Positions 21,400 to 32,380 of a stretch of 33,167 nt of DNA are shown here, piece by piece. Both the position numbers and the translations under genes were made by a program. Origin of the DNA: Liolophura sinensis. Taxonomy: Eukaryota; Mollusca; Polyplacophora; Chitonida; Chitonidae. The DNA lies in the NCBI RefSeq assembly GCF_032854445.1, contig NW_027018383.1, forward strand, positions 1 through 33,167. Direction: 5' to 3'. The notes beneath the pieces were generated by a model. That model did no database searches. It had not been told where the DNA came from and worked only from the letters and a program-made list of their open reading frames with translations. The number at the start of each line of letters is the position of its first letter. Position 1 is the first letter of the stretch.

Positions 21400-21949
21400 A
21401 CGTCGGATTAGTCTCTTACCAGCAGCACTGGAACAGTTTTTCCACTTTTACATTTTTGCCTGGTCTTTTTGTTAATTGAAATCGGCTACACTGTACTATG
21501 TACCATCGCGACTGGTCATTACTATATTCAACTTTTGACTATAAGTTATGTGCCCTTCGGTAGCCCAGAAGACGTCAAATCTTTCGGCTAAGCCCATTTA
21601 ACTCACCCAGCAATTGCCTTACTTCTAAGTCCAAGACAATCTCAATGTCTTTATCTACGTGTAGAAAAACCACACCATTTGTACATAAAAAAACACAAGG
21701 TACTTGATACAGTCTGCTGTAAAAAGTACAACTGAACACTGACCCACTTCAGTAAGGTGCCAAAAGATTCGGAATTGAGCCAGGCATCGGCAGCTGTTGA
21801 AAAATTGCAAATTTCCCTGGTTTCCATGGAGTAAGACCCGTTGCTACGCACGTGATTATGACATAAATGATCATTCAATTGTAGCTACAGCCAAAAGTAT
21901 TGGTCGGGGAGCAACGCGGATTGCACCATTCGATTTCTCGTCACAAAAT
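21400..21949 (+). repeat. Monomer m40, even dimer class, alpha, 550 bp
   Basis: Like m38 (TACTATGTACCATCGCG), but with TTTCGGC, GATTCGG and a 7-A run after CAT (+1 bp). Private GGTCGGGGAG near the end. Confidence 0.92.
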
Positions 21950-22498
21950 ACGTCGGATTAGCATCTTACTAGTAGCACTGGAACAGTTTTTCCACTTTTA
22001 CATTTTTGCCTGGTCTTTTTGTTAATTGAAACCGGCTACACTGTACTCTGTACAATCGCGACTGGTCATTACTATATTCAACTTTTGACTATAAGTTATG
22101 TGCCCTTCGGTAGCCCAGAAGACCTGAAATCTTTGGGCCAAGCCCATTTAACTCACCCAGCAATTGTCTTACATCTAAGTACAGGACAATCTCAATGTCT
22201 TTATCTACGTGTAGAAAAACCACACCATTTGTACATGCAAAACACAAGGTACTTGATACAGTCTGCTGTAAAAAGTACAGTTGAACACTGACCCACTTCA
22301 GTAAGGTGCCAAAAGATCCGGAATTGAGCCAGGTATCGACAGCTGTTGAAAAATTGCAAATTTCCCTGGTTTCCATGGAGTAAGAGCCGTTGCTACGCAC
22401 GTGATTATGACATCAATGATCATTCAATTGTCACTACAGGCAAAAGTATTGGTCGGACAGCAACGCGGTTTGCACCATTCGACTTGTCGTCACAAAAT
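21950..22498 (+). repeat. Monomer m41, odd dimer class, alpha
   Basis: 549 bp. Copy of m35 at an offset of 3300 bp. Differences seen: ACAGTTG, GATCCGG, GGTTTCCATGG and GCTACGCACG. Confidence 0.92.
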
Positions 22499-23047
22499 AC
22501 GTCGGATTAGCCTCTTACCAGCAGCACTGGAACAATTTTTCCAATTTTGCATGTTTACCTGGTCTTTTTGGTAATTGAAATCGGCTACACTGTACTCTGT
22601 ACAATCGCGACTGGTCATTACTATATTCAACTTTTGACTATAAGTTATGTGCCCTTCGGTAGCCCAGAAGACGTCAAATCTTTCGGTTAAGCCCATTTAA
22701 CTCACCCAGCAATTGTCTTACTTCTAAGTCCAAGACAATCTCAATGTCTTTATCTACGTGTAGAAAAACTAGACCATTTGTACAAAAAAAACACAAGGTA
22801 CTTTATACAGTCTGCTGTAAAAAGTACAACTGACCACAGTCCCACATGAATAAGGTGCCAAAAGATGCGGAATTGGGCCAGGCATCGACAGCTGTTAAAA
22901 AATTGCAAATATCCCTGGTTTCCATGGAGTAAGAGCCGTTGCTGGGCACGTGATTATGACATCAATATTCATTGAATTGTCGCTACAGCCAAAAGTATTG
23001 GTCGGAGAGCAACGCGGTTTGCACCATTCGATTTCTCGTCACAAAAT
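22499..23047 (+). repeat. Monomer m42, even dimer class 5' part, beta 3' part
   Basis: 549 bp. 5' half is a copy of m36. T to A in the CAT before the A-run merges it into eight A's with no length change. Then GACCACAGTCC, ACATGAATAAGG and beta marks with CAATATTCATTG as in m39. Last beta copy in the window. Confidence 0.92.
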
Positions 23048-23596
23048 ACGTCGGATTAGCCTCTTACCAGCAGCACTGGAACAGTTTTTCCACTTTTGCA
23101 TTTTTGCCTGGTCTTTTTGTTAATTGAAATCGGCTACACTGTACTCTGTACAATCGCGACTGGTCATTACTATATTCAACTTTTGACTATAAGTTATGTG
23201 CCCTTCGGTAGCCCAGAAGACGTCAAATCTTTCGGCTAAGCCCATTTAACTCACCCAGCAATTGCCTTACTTCTAAGTGCAAGACAATCTCAATGTCTTT
23301 ATCTACGTGTAGAAAAACCACACCATTTGTATGTGAAAAACACAAGGTACTTGATACAGTCTGCTGTAAAAAGTACAACTGAACACTGACCCACTTCAGT
23401 AAGGTGCCAAAAGATGCGGAATTGAGCCAGGCATCGGCAGCTGTTGAAAAATTGCAAATTTCCCTGGTTTCCAAGGAGTAAGAGCCGTTGCTGGGCACGT
23501 GATTATGACATAAATTATCATTCAATTGTCACTACAGCCAAAAGTATTGGTCGGAGAGCAACGCGGTTTGCACCATTCGATTTCTCGTCACAAAAT
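23048..23596 (+). repeat. Monomer m43, A' of the five-unit HOR
   Basis: 549 bp. 3' part equals A: GTATGTG, CCAAGGAG (NcoI-type CCATGG lost) and AAATTATCATTC. 5' part differs from A (CCACTTTTGC, GCCTGG, CCCATTTAACTC). Confidence 0.93.
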
Positions 23597-24145
23597 ACGT
23601 CGGATTAGCCTCTTACTAGCAGCAATGGAACAGTTTTTCCACTTTTGCATTTTTGCCTCGTCTTTTTGTTAATTGAAATCGGCTACACTGTACTCTGTAC
23701 AATCGCGACTGGTCATTACTATATTCAACTTTTGACTATAAGTTATGTGCCCTTCGGTAGCCCAGAAGACGTCAAATCTTTGGGCTAAGCCCATTTAACT
23801 CACCCAGCAATTGCCTTACTTCTAAGTGCAAGACAATCTCAATGTCTTTATCTACGTGTAGAAAAACCACACCATTTGTACGTGAAAAACACAAGGTACT
23901 TGATACAGTCTGCTGTAAAAAGTACAACTGAACACTGACCCACTTCAGTAAGGTGCCAAAAGATGCGGAATTGAGCCAGGCATCGGCAGCTGTTGAAAAA
24001 TTGCAAATTTCCCTGGATTCCATGGAGTAAGAGCCGTTGCTGGGCACGTGATTATGACATAAATGATCATTCAATTGTCACTACAGGCAAAAGTATTGGT
24101 CGGACAGCAACGCGGATTGCACCATTCGATTTGTCGTCACAAAAT
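23597..24145 (+). repeat. Monomer m44, B
   Basis: 549 bp. TAGCAGCAATGG, GCCTCG, GACGTC with TTTGGGC, GGATTCCATGG, GGACAGC, CGGATTGC and CGATTTGTCG. Same as m47 and m52 by eye. Confidence 0.94.
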
Positions 24146-24694
24146 ACGTCGGATTAGCCTCTTACCAGCAGCACTGGAACAATTTTTCCAATTTTGCATT
24201 TTTACCTGGTCTTTTTGTTAATTGAAATCGGCTACACTGTACTCTGTACAATTGCGACTGGTCATTACTATATTCAACTTTTGACTATAAGTTATGTGCC
24301 CTTCGGTAGCCCAGAAGACGTCAAATCTTTCGGCTAAGCCCATCTAACTCACCCAGCAATTGTCTTACTTCTAAGTCCAAGACAATCTCAATGTCTTTAT
24401 CTACGTGTAGAAAAACCACACCATTTGTACATGAAAAACACAAGGTACTTGATACAGTCTGCTGTAAAAAGAACAACTGAACACTGACCCACTTCAGTAA
24501 GGTGCCAAAAGATGCGGAATTGAGCCAGGCATCGGCAGCTGTTGAAAAATTGCAAATTTCCCTGGATTCCATGGGGTAAGAGCCGTTGCTGGGCACGTGA
24601 TTATGACATAAGTGATCATTCAATTGTCACTACAGGCAAAAGTATTGGTCGGAGAGCAACGCGGTTTGCACCATTCGATTTGTCGTCACAAAAT
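24146..24694 (+). repeat. Monomer m45, C
   Basis: 549 bp. AACAATTTTTCC, CCAATTTTGC, CAATTGCGAC, CCCATCTAACTC, AAAGAACAAC, CATGGGG and CATAAGTGATC. Same as m48 and m53 by eye. Confidence 0.94.
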
Positions 24695-25243
24695 ACGTCG
24701 GATTAGCCTCTTACCAGCAGCACTGGAACAGTTTTTCCAATTTTGCATTTTTACCTGGTCTTTTTGTTAATTGAAATCGGCTACACTGTACTCTGTACAA
24801 TCGCGACTGGTCATTACTATATTCAACTTTTGACTATAAGTTATGTGCCCTTCGGTAGCCCAGAAGACGTCAAATCTTTCGGCTAAGCCCATCTAACTCA
24901 CCCAGCAATTGCCTTACTTCTAAGTGCAAGACAATCTCAATGTCTTTATCTACGTGTAGAAAAACCACACCATTTGTATGTGAAAAACACAAGGTACTTG
25001 ATACAGTCTGCTGTAAAAAGTACAACTGAACACTGACCCACTTCAGTAAGGTGCCAAAAGATGCGGAATTGAGCCAGGCATCGGCAGCTGTTGAAAAATT
25101 GCAAATTTCCCTGGTTTCCAAGGAGTAAGAGCCGTTGCTGGGCACGTGATTATGACATAAATTATCATTCAATTGTCACTACAGCCAAAAGTATTGGTCG
25201 GAGAGCAACGCGGTTTGCACCATTCGATTTCTCGTCACAAAAT
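24695..25243 (+). repeat. Monomer m46, A of copy 1
   Basis: 549 bp. CCAATTTTGC, CCCATCTAACTC, GTATGTG, CCAAGGAG and AAATTATCATTC. Confidence 0.95.
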
Positions 25244-25792
25244 ACGTCGGATTAGCCTCTTACTAGCAGCAATGGAACAGTTTTTCCACTTTTGCATTTT
25301 TGCCTCGTCTTTTTGTTAATTGAAATCGGCTACACTGTACTCTGTACAATCGCGACTGGTCATTACTATATTCAACTTTTGACTATAAGTTATGTGCCCT
25401 TCGGTAGCCCAGAAGACGTCAAATCTTTGGGCTAAGCCCATTTAACTCACCCAGCAATTGCCTTACTTCTAAGTGCAAGACAATCTCAATGTCTTTATCT
25501 ACGTGTAGAAAAACCACACCATTTGTACGTGAAAAACACAAGGTACTTGATACAGTCTGCTGTAAAAAGTACAACTGAACACTGACCCACTTCAGTAAGG
25601 TGCCAAAAGATGCGGAATTGAGCCAGGCATCGGCAGCTGTTGAAAAATTGCAAATTTCCCTGGATTCCATGGAGTAAGAGCCGTTGCTGGGCACGTGATT
25701 ATGACATAAATGATCATTCAATTGTCACTACAGGCAAAAGTATTGGTCGGACAGCAACGCGGATTGCACCATTCGATTTGTCGTCACAAAAT
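25244..25792 (+). repeat. Monomer m47, B of copy 1
   Basis: 549 bp. TAGCAGCAATGG, GCCTCG, GGATTCCATGG and GGACAGC. Confidence 0.95.
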
Positions 25793-26341
25793 ACGTCGGA
25801 TTAGCCTCTTACCAGCAGCACTGGAACAATTTTTCCAATTTTGCATTTTTACCTGGTCTTTTTGTTAATTGAAATCGGCTACACTGTACTCTGTACAATT
25901 GCGACTGGTCATTACTATATTCAACTTTTGACTATAAGTTATGTGCCCTTCGGTAGCCCAGAAGACGTCAAATCTTTCGGCTAAGCCCATCTAACTCACC
26001 CAGCAATTGTCTTACTTCTAAGTCCAAGACAATCTCAATGTCTTTATCTACGTGTAGAAAAACCACACCATTTGTACATGAAAAACACAAGGTACTTGAT
26101 ACAGTCTGCTGTAAAAAGAACAACTGAACACTGACCCACTTCAGTAAGGTGCCAAAAGATGCGGAATTGAGCCAGGCATCGGCAGCTGTTGAAAAATTGC
26201 AAATTTCCCTGGATTCCATGGGGTAAGAGCCGTTGCTGGGCACGTGATTATGACATAAGTGATCATTCAATTGTCACTACAGGCAAAAGTATTGGTCGGA
26301 GAGCAACGCGGTTTGCACCATTCGATTTGTCGTCACAAAAT
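25793..26341 (+). repeat. Monomer m48, C of copy 1
   Basis: 549 bp. AACAATTTTTCC, CAATTGCGAC, AAAGAACAAC, CATGGGG and CATAAGTGATC. Confidence 0.95.
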
Positions 26342-26890
26342 ACGTCGGATTAGCCTCTTACCAGCAGCACTGGAACAGTTTTTCCAATTTTGCATTTTTA
26401 CCTGGTCTTTTTGTTAATTGAAATCGGCTACACTGTACTCTGTACAATCGCGACTGGTCATTACTATATTCAACTTTTGACTATAAGTTATGTGCCCTTC
26501 GGTAGCCCAGAAGACGTCAAATCTTTCGGCTAAGCCCATCTAACTCACCCAGCAATTGTCTTACTTCTAAGTCCAAGACAATCTCAATGTCTTTATCTAC
26601 GTGTAGAAAAACCACACCATTTGTACATGAAAAACACAAGGTACTTGATACAGTCTGCTGTAAAAAGTACAACTGAACACTGACCCACTTCAGTAAGGTG
26701 CCAAAAGATGCGGAATTGAGCCAGGCATCGGCAGCTGTTGAAAAATTGCAAATTTCCCTGGTTTCCATGGAGTAAGAGCCGTTGCTGTGCACGTGATTAT
26801 GACATAAATGAAGATTCAACTGTCGCTACAGCCAAAAGTATTGGTCGGAGAGCAACGCGGATTGCACCATTCGATTTCTCGTCACAAAAT
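26342..26890 (+). repeat. Monomer m49, D of copy 1
   Basis: 549 bp. CCAATTTTGC, CCCATCTAACTC, GTACATGAAAA, GCTGTGCACG and AATGAAGATTCAACTG. The usual AATGATCATT palindrome is broken here. Confidence 0.95.
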
Positions 26891-27439
26891 ACGTCGGATT
26901 AGCCTCTTACTAGCAGCACTGGAACAGTTTTTCCACTTTTGCATTTTTGCCTGGTCTTTTTGTTAATTGAAATCGGCTACACTGTACTCTGTACAATCGC
27001 GACTGGTCATTACTATATTCAACTTTTGATTATAAGTTATGTGCCCTTCGGTAGCCCAGAAGACGTCAAATCTTTGGGCTAAGCCCATTTAACTCACCCA
27101 GCAATTGCCTTACTTCTAAGTGCAAGACAATCTCAATGTCTTTATCTACGTGTAGAAAAACCACACCATTTGTACGTGAAAAACACAAGGTACTTGATAC
27201 AGTCTGCTGTAAAAAGTACAACTGAACACTGACCCACTTCAGTAAGGTGCCAAAAGATGCGGAATTGAGCCAGGCATCGGCAGCTGTTGAAAAATTGCAA
27301 ATTTCCCTGGATTCCATGGGGTAAGAGCCGTTGCTGGGCACGTGATTATGACATAAGTGATCATTCAATTGTCACTACAGGCAAAAGTATTGGTCGGAGA
27401 GCAACGCGGTTTGCACCATTCGATTTGTCGTCACAAAAT
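26891..27439 (+). repeat. Monomer m50, E of copy 1 with C-type patch
   Basis: 549 bp. TAGCAGCACTGG, CTTTTGATTATAAG and GACGTC with TTTGGGC. G at 27320 and G at 27357 match C, not the E of copy 2. Confidence 0.94.
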
Positions 27440-27988
27440 ACGTCGGATTAGCCTCTTACCAGCAGCACTGGAACAGTTTTTCCAATTTTGCATTTTTACC
27501 TGGTCTTTTTGTTAATTGAAATCGGCTACACTGTACTCTGTACAATCGCGACTGGTCATTACTATATTCAACTTTTGACTATAAGTTATGTGCCCTTCGG
27601 TAGCCCAGAAGACGTCAAATCTTTCGGCTAAGCCCATCTAACTCACCCAGCAATTGCCTTACTTCTAAGTGCAAGACAATCTCAATGTCTTTATCTACGT
27701 GTAGAAAAACCACACCATTTGTATGTGAAAAACACAAGGTACTTGATACAGTCTGCTGTAAAAAGTACAACTGAACACTGACCCACTTCAGTAAGGTGCC
27801 AAAAGATGCGGAATTGAGCCAGGCATCGGCAGCTGTTGAAAAATTGCAAATTTCCCTGGTTTCCAAGGAGTAAGAGCCGTTGCTGGGCACGTGATTATGA
27901 CATAAATTATCATTCAATTGTCACTACAGCCAAAAGTATTGGTCGGAGAGCAACGCGGTTTGCACCATTCGATTTCTCGTCACAAAAT
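27440..27988 (+). repeat. Monomer m51, A of copy 2
   Basis: 549 bp. Matches m46 by eye, including CCAAGGAG and AAATTATCATTC. Confidence 0.95.
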
Positions 27989-28537
27989 ACGTCGGATTAG
28001 CCTCTTACTAGCAGCAATGGAACAGTTTTTCCACTTTTGCATTTTTGCCTCGTCTTTTTGTTAATTGAAATCGGCTACACTGTACTCTGTACAATCGCGA
28101 CTGGTCATTACTATATTCAACTTTTGACTATAAGTTATGTGCCCTTCGGTAGCCCAGAAGACGTCAAATCTTTGGGCTAAGCCCATTTAACTCACCCAGC
28201 AATTGCCTTACTTCTAAGTGCAAGACAATCTCAATGTCTTTATCTACGTGTAGAAAAACCACACCATTTGTACGTGAAAAACACAAGGTACTTGATACAG
28301 TCTGCTGTAAAAAGTACAACTGAACACTGACCCACTTCAGTAAGGTGCCAAAAGATGCGGAATTGAGCCAGGCATCGGCAGCTGTTGAAAAATTGCAAAT
28401 TTCCCTGGATTCCATGGAGTAAGAGCCGTTGCTGGGCACGTGATTATGACATAAATGATCATTCAATTGTCACTACAGGCAAAAGTATTGGTCGGACAGC
28501 AACGCGGATTGCACCATTCGATTTGTCGTCACAAAAT
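27989..28537 (+). repeat. Monomer m52, B of copy 2
   Basis: 549 bp. Matches m47 by eye, including TAGCAGCAATGG and GGACAGC. Confidence 0.95.
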
Positions 28538-29086
28538 ACGTCGGATTAGCCTCTTACCAGCAGCACTGGAACAATTTTTCCAATTTTGCATTTTTACCTG
28601 GTCTTTTTGTTAATTGAAATCGGCTACACTGTACTCTGTACAATTGCGACTGGTCATTACTATATTCAACTTTTGACTATAAGTTATGTGCCCTTCGGTA
28701 GCCCAGAAGACGTCAAATCTTTCGGCTAAGCCCATCTAACTCACCCAGCAATTGTCTTACTTCTAAGTCCAAGACAATCTCAATGTCTTTATCTACGTGT
28801 AGAAAAACCACACCATTTGTACATGAAAAACACAAGGTACTTGATACAGTCTGCTGTAAAAAGAACAACTGAACACTGACCCACTTCAGTAAGGTGCCAA
28901 AAGATGCGGAATTGAGCCAGGCATCGGCAGCTGTTGAAAAATTGCAAATTTCCCTGGATTCCATGGGGTAAGAGCCGTTGCTGGGCACGTGATTATGACA
29001 TAAGTGATCATTCAATTGTCACTACAGGCAAAAGTATTGGTCGGAGAGCAACGCGGTTTGCACCATTCGATTTGTCGTCACAAAAT
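28538..29086 (+). repeat. Monomer m53, C of copy 2
   Basis: 549 bp. Matches m48 by eye, including AACAATTTTTCC and CATGGGG. Confidence 0.95.
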
Positions 29087-29635
29087 ACGTCGGATTAGCC
29101 TCTTACCAGCAGCACTGGAACAGTTTTTCCAATTTTGCATTTTTACCTGGTCTTTTTGTTAATTGAAATCGGCTACACTGTACTCTGTACAATCGCGACT
29201 GGTCATTACTATATTCAACTTTTGACTATAAGTTATGTGCCCTTCGGTAGCCCAGAAGACGTCAAATCTTTCGGCTAAGCCCATCTAACTCACCCAGCAA
29301 TTGTCTTACTTCTAAGTCCAAGACAATCTCAATGTCTTTATCTACGTGTAGAAAAACCACACCATTTGTACATGAAAAACACAAGGTACTTGATACAGTC
29401 TGCTGTAAAAAGTACAACTGAACACTGACCCACTTCAGTAAGGTGCCAAAAGATGCGGAATTGAGCCAGGCATCGGCAGCTGTTGAAAAATTGCAAATTT
29501 CCCTGGTTTCCATGGAGTAAGAGCCGTTGCTGTGCACGTGATTATGACATAAATGAAGATTCAACTGTCGCTACAGCCAAAAGTATTGGTCGGAGAGCAA
29601 CGCGGATTGCACCATTCGATTTCTCGTCACAAAAT
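29087..29635 (+). repeat. Monomer m54, D of copy 2
   Basis: 549 bp. Matches m49 by eye, including AATGAAGATTCAACTG. Confidence 0.95.
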
Positions 29636-30184
29636 ACGTCGGATTAGCCTCTTACTAGCAGCACTGGAACAGTTTTTCCACTTTTGCATTTTTGCCTGGT
29701 CTTTTTGTTAATTGAAATCGGCTACACTGTACTCTGTACAATCGCGACTGGTCATTACTATATTCAACTTTTGATTATAAGTTATGTGCCCTTCGGTAGC
29801 CCAGAAGACGTCAAATCTTTGGGCTAAGCCCATTTAACTCACCCAGCAATTGCCTTACTTCTAAGTGCAAGACAATCTCAATGTCTTTATCTACGTGTAG
29901 AAAAACCACACCATTTGTACGTGAAAAACACAAGGTACTTGATACAGTCTGCTGTAAAAAGTACAACTGAACACTGACCCACTTCAGTAAGGTGCCAAAA
30001 GATGCGGAATTGAGCCAGGCATCGGCAGCTGTTGAAAAATTGCAAATTTCCCTGGATTCCATGGAGTAAGAGCCGTTGCTGGGCACGTGATTATGACATA
30101 AATGATCATTCAATTGTCACTACAGGCAAAAGTATTGGTCGGAGAGCAACGCGGTTTGCACCATTCGATTTGTCGTCACAAAAT
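29636..30184 (+). repeat. Monomer m55, E of copy 2
   Basis: 549 bp. As m50, but with A at 30065 (CATGGAG) and A at 30102 (CATAAATG). Confidence 0.95.
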
Positions 30185-30733
30185 ACGTCGGATTAGCCTC
30201 TTACCAGCAGCACTGGAACAGTTTTTCCAATTTTGCATTTTTACCTGGTCTTTCTGTTAATTGAAATCGGCTACACTGCACTCTGTACAATCGCGACTGG
30301 TCATTACTATATTCAACTTTTGACTATAAGTTATGTGCCCTTCGGTAGCCCAGAAGACGTCAAATCTTTCGGCTAAGCCCATCTAACTCACCCAGCAATT
30401 GTCTTACTTCTAAGTCCAAGACAATCTCAATGTCTTTATCTACGTGTAGAAAAACCACACCATTTGTACATGAAAAACACAAGGTACTTGATACAGTCTG
30501 CTGTAAAAAGTACAACTGAACACTGACCCACTTCAGTAAGGTGCCAAAAGATTTGGAATTGAGCCAGGCATCGGCAGCTGTTGAAAAATTGCAAATTTCC
30601 CTGGTTTCCATGGAGTAAGAGCCGTTGCAACGCACGTGATTATGACATAAATGAAGATTCAAGTGTCGCTACAGCCAAAAGTATTGGTCGGAGAGCAACG
30701 CGGTTTGCACCATTCGATTTCTCGTCACAAAAT
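30185..30733 (+). repeat. Monomer m56, D-like
   Basis: 549 bp. CCCATCTAACTC, GTACATGAAAA and AATGAAGATTCAAG as in D. Private TCTTTCTGTT, CACTGCACTC, GATTTGG and GTTGCAACGCACG. Confidence 0.93.
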
Positions 30734-31281
30734 ACGTCGGATTAGCCTCTTACCAGTAGCACTGGAACAGTTTTTCCACTTTTGCATTTTGCCTGGTCTT
30801 TTTGTTAATTGAAATCGGCTACACTGTACTCTGTACAATCGCGACTGGTCATTACTATATTCAACTTTTGACTATAAGTTATGTGCCCTTCGGTAGCTCA
30901 GAAGACCTTAAATCTTTGGGCCAAGCCCATTTAACTCACCCAGCAATTGCCTTACTTCTAAGTGCAAGACAATCTCAATGTCTTTATCTACGTGTAGAAA
31001 AACCACACTATTTGTACGTGAAAAACACAAGGTACTTGATACAGTCTGCTGTAAAAAGTACAACTGAACACTGACCCACTTCAGTAAGGTGCCAAAAGAT
31101 GCGGAATTGAGCCAGGCATCGGCAGCTGTTGAAAAATTGCAAATATCCCTGGTTTCCATGGAGTAAGAGCCGTTGCTGGGCACGTGATTATGACATAAAT
31201 GATCATTCAATTGTCACTACAGCCAAAAGTATTGGTCGGAGAGCAACGCGGTTTGCACCATTCGATTTGTCGTCACAAAAT
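30734..31281 (+). repeat. Monomer m57, hybrid, alpha, 548 bp
   Basis: One T lost (GCATTTTGCC). CCAGTAGC, GTAGCTCAGAAG, GACCTTAAAT with GGGCCAAGCCC, CACACTATTTG and CAAATATCC in an otherwise alpha 3' half. Confidence 0.92.
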
Positions 31282-31831
31282 ACGTCGGATTAGCCTCTTA
31301 CCAGCAGCACTGGAACAATTTTTCCAATTTTGCATTTTTACCTGGTCTTTTTGTTAATTGAAATCGGCTACACTGTACTCTGTACAATTGCGACTGGTCA
31401 TTACTATATTCAACTTTTGACTATAAGTTATGTGCCCTTCGGTAGCCCAGAAGACGTCAAATCTTTCGGCTAAGCCCATCTAACTCACCCAGCAATTGTC
31501 TTACTTCTAAGTCCAAGACAATCTCAATGTCTTTATCTACGTGTAGAAAAACCACACCATTTGTACATGAAAAACACAAGGTACTTGATACAGTCTGCTG
31601 TAAAAAGAACAACTGAACACTGACCCACTTCAGTAAGGTGCCAAAAGATGCGGAATTGAGCCAGGCATCGGCAGCTGTTGAAAAATTGCAAATTTCCCTG
31701 GATTCCATGGAGTAAGACCCGTTGCTACGCACGTGATTATGACATAAATGATCATTCAATTGTCACTACAAGCCAAAAGTATTGGTCGGAGAGCAACGCG
31801 GATTGCACCATTCGATTTCTCGTCACAAAAT
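31282..31831 (+). repeat. Monomer m58, C-like with even-class 3' end, 550 bp
   Basis: AACAATTTTTCC, CAATTGCGAC, CCCATCTAACTC and AAAGAACAAC as in C, then GACCCGTTGCTACGCACG. An extra A (CTACAAGCC) adds 1 bp. CGGATTGC. Confidence 0.92.
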
Positions 31832-32380
31832 ACGTCGGATAAGGCTCTTACCAGTTGCACTGGAACAGTTTTTCCACTTTTGCATTTTTGCCTGGTCTTT
31901 TTGTTAATTGAAATCGGCTACACTGTACTCTGTACAATCGCGACTGGTCATTACTATATTCAACTTTTGACTATAAGTTATGTGCCCTTCGGTAGCCCAG
32001 AAGACGTCAAATCTTTGGGCCAAGCCCATTTAACTCACCCAGGAATTGCCTTACTTCTAAATGCAAGACAATCTCAATGTCTTTATCTACGTGTAGAAAA
32101 ACCACACCATTTGTACGTGAAAACCACAAGGTACTTGATACAGTCTGCTGTAAAAAGTACAACTGAACACTGACCCACTTCAGTAAAGTGCCAAAGGATG
32201 CGGAATTGAGCCAGGCATCGGCAGCTGTTGAAAAATTGCAAATTTTCCTGGTTTCCATGGAGTAAGAGCCGTTGCTGGGCACGTGATTATGACATAAATG
32301 ATCATTCAATTGTCACTACAGGCAAAAGTATTGGTCGGAGAGCAACGCGGTTTGCACCATTCGATTTCTCGTCACAAAAT
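31832..32380 (+). repeat. Monomer m59, alpha, many private changes
   Basis: 549 bp. GGATAAGGC, CCAGTTGCAC, GACGTC with GGGCCAAGCCC, CCCAGGAATTG, CTAAATGC, AGTAAAGTGCC and CAAATTTTCC. GGATAAG removes a plus-frame stop found in most copies. Confidence 0.92.

Larger units (their letters stand above)
18101..23047 (+). repeat. Alternating dimeric HOR of about 1.1 kb (m34-m42)
   Basis: Monomers alternate between two classes. Odd ones (m35, m37, m39, m41) have TAGTAGCAC, TTTTACATTTTTG, GAAACCGG, GACCTG and GGGCCAAGCCC. Even ones (m34, m36, m38, m40, m42) have CAGCAGCAC and no GACCTG, and m34, m36, m38 and m40 end with GACCCGTTGCTACGCACG and GTAGCTACAG. The dimer step is 1099-1101 bp. The pair m35-m36 recurs as m41-m42 at an offset of 3300 bp, which gives a six-monomer period above the dimer. 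Confidence 0.88.
23048..24694 (+). repeat. Partial five-monomer HOR (A'-B-C, m43-m45)
   Basis: Three monomers match the first three of the next unit at an offset of 1647 bp. B and C (m44, m45) look identical to m47 and m48. In A' (m43) only the 3' two thirds match A, with CCAAGGAG and AAATTATCATTC. Its 5' part has CCACTTTTGC and GCCTGG where A has CCAATTTTGC and ACCTGG. The domain border therefore lies inside m43. Confidence 0.9.
24695..27439 (+). repeat. Five-monomer HOR, copy 1 (A-B-C-D-E, 2745 bp)
   Basis: Monomers m46-m50 are all exactly 549 bp. A has CCAAGGAG and GTATGTG, B has TAGCAGCAATGG and GGACAGC, C has AACAATTTTTCC and AAAGAACAAC, D has AATGAAGATTCAAC, and E has TAGCAGCACTGG with CTTTTGATTATAAG. 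The next copy follows directly. I found only two differences from it, at 27320 and 27357, both near the 3' end of E. Confidence 0.95.
27440..30184 (+). repeat. Five-monomer HOR, copy 2 (A-B-C-D-E, 2745 bp)
   Basis: Monomers m51-m55 repeat m46-m50 at an exact offset of 2745 bp. The two differences seen are A at 30065 and A at 30102, against G and G in copy 1. Here E carries CATGGAG and CATAAATGATC, whereas E of copy 1 carries the C-type CATGGGG and CATAAGTGATC. Confidence 0.95.

Noticed and set aside
18719-22291. Four plus-strand frames of 90 codons in the odd dimer monomers
   Set aside because: They reflect GGGCCAAGCCC removing a stop present in GGGCTAAGCCC copies. The starts and lengths follow the repeat class, and no ribosome binding or splice context supports a gene.
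31748-32173. 141-codon plus-strand open frame, the longest in the window
   Set aside because: It crosses the m58/m59 border. It exists only because of an extra A in m58 (CTACAAGCC) and a stop-removing change in m59 (GGATAAG for GGATTAG). No other copy has it, and no domain is recognisable.
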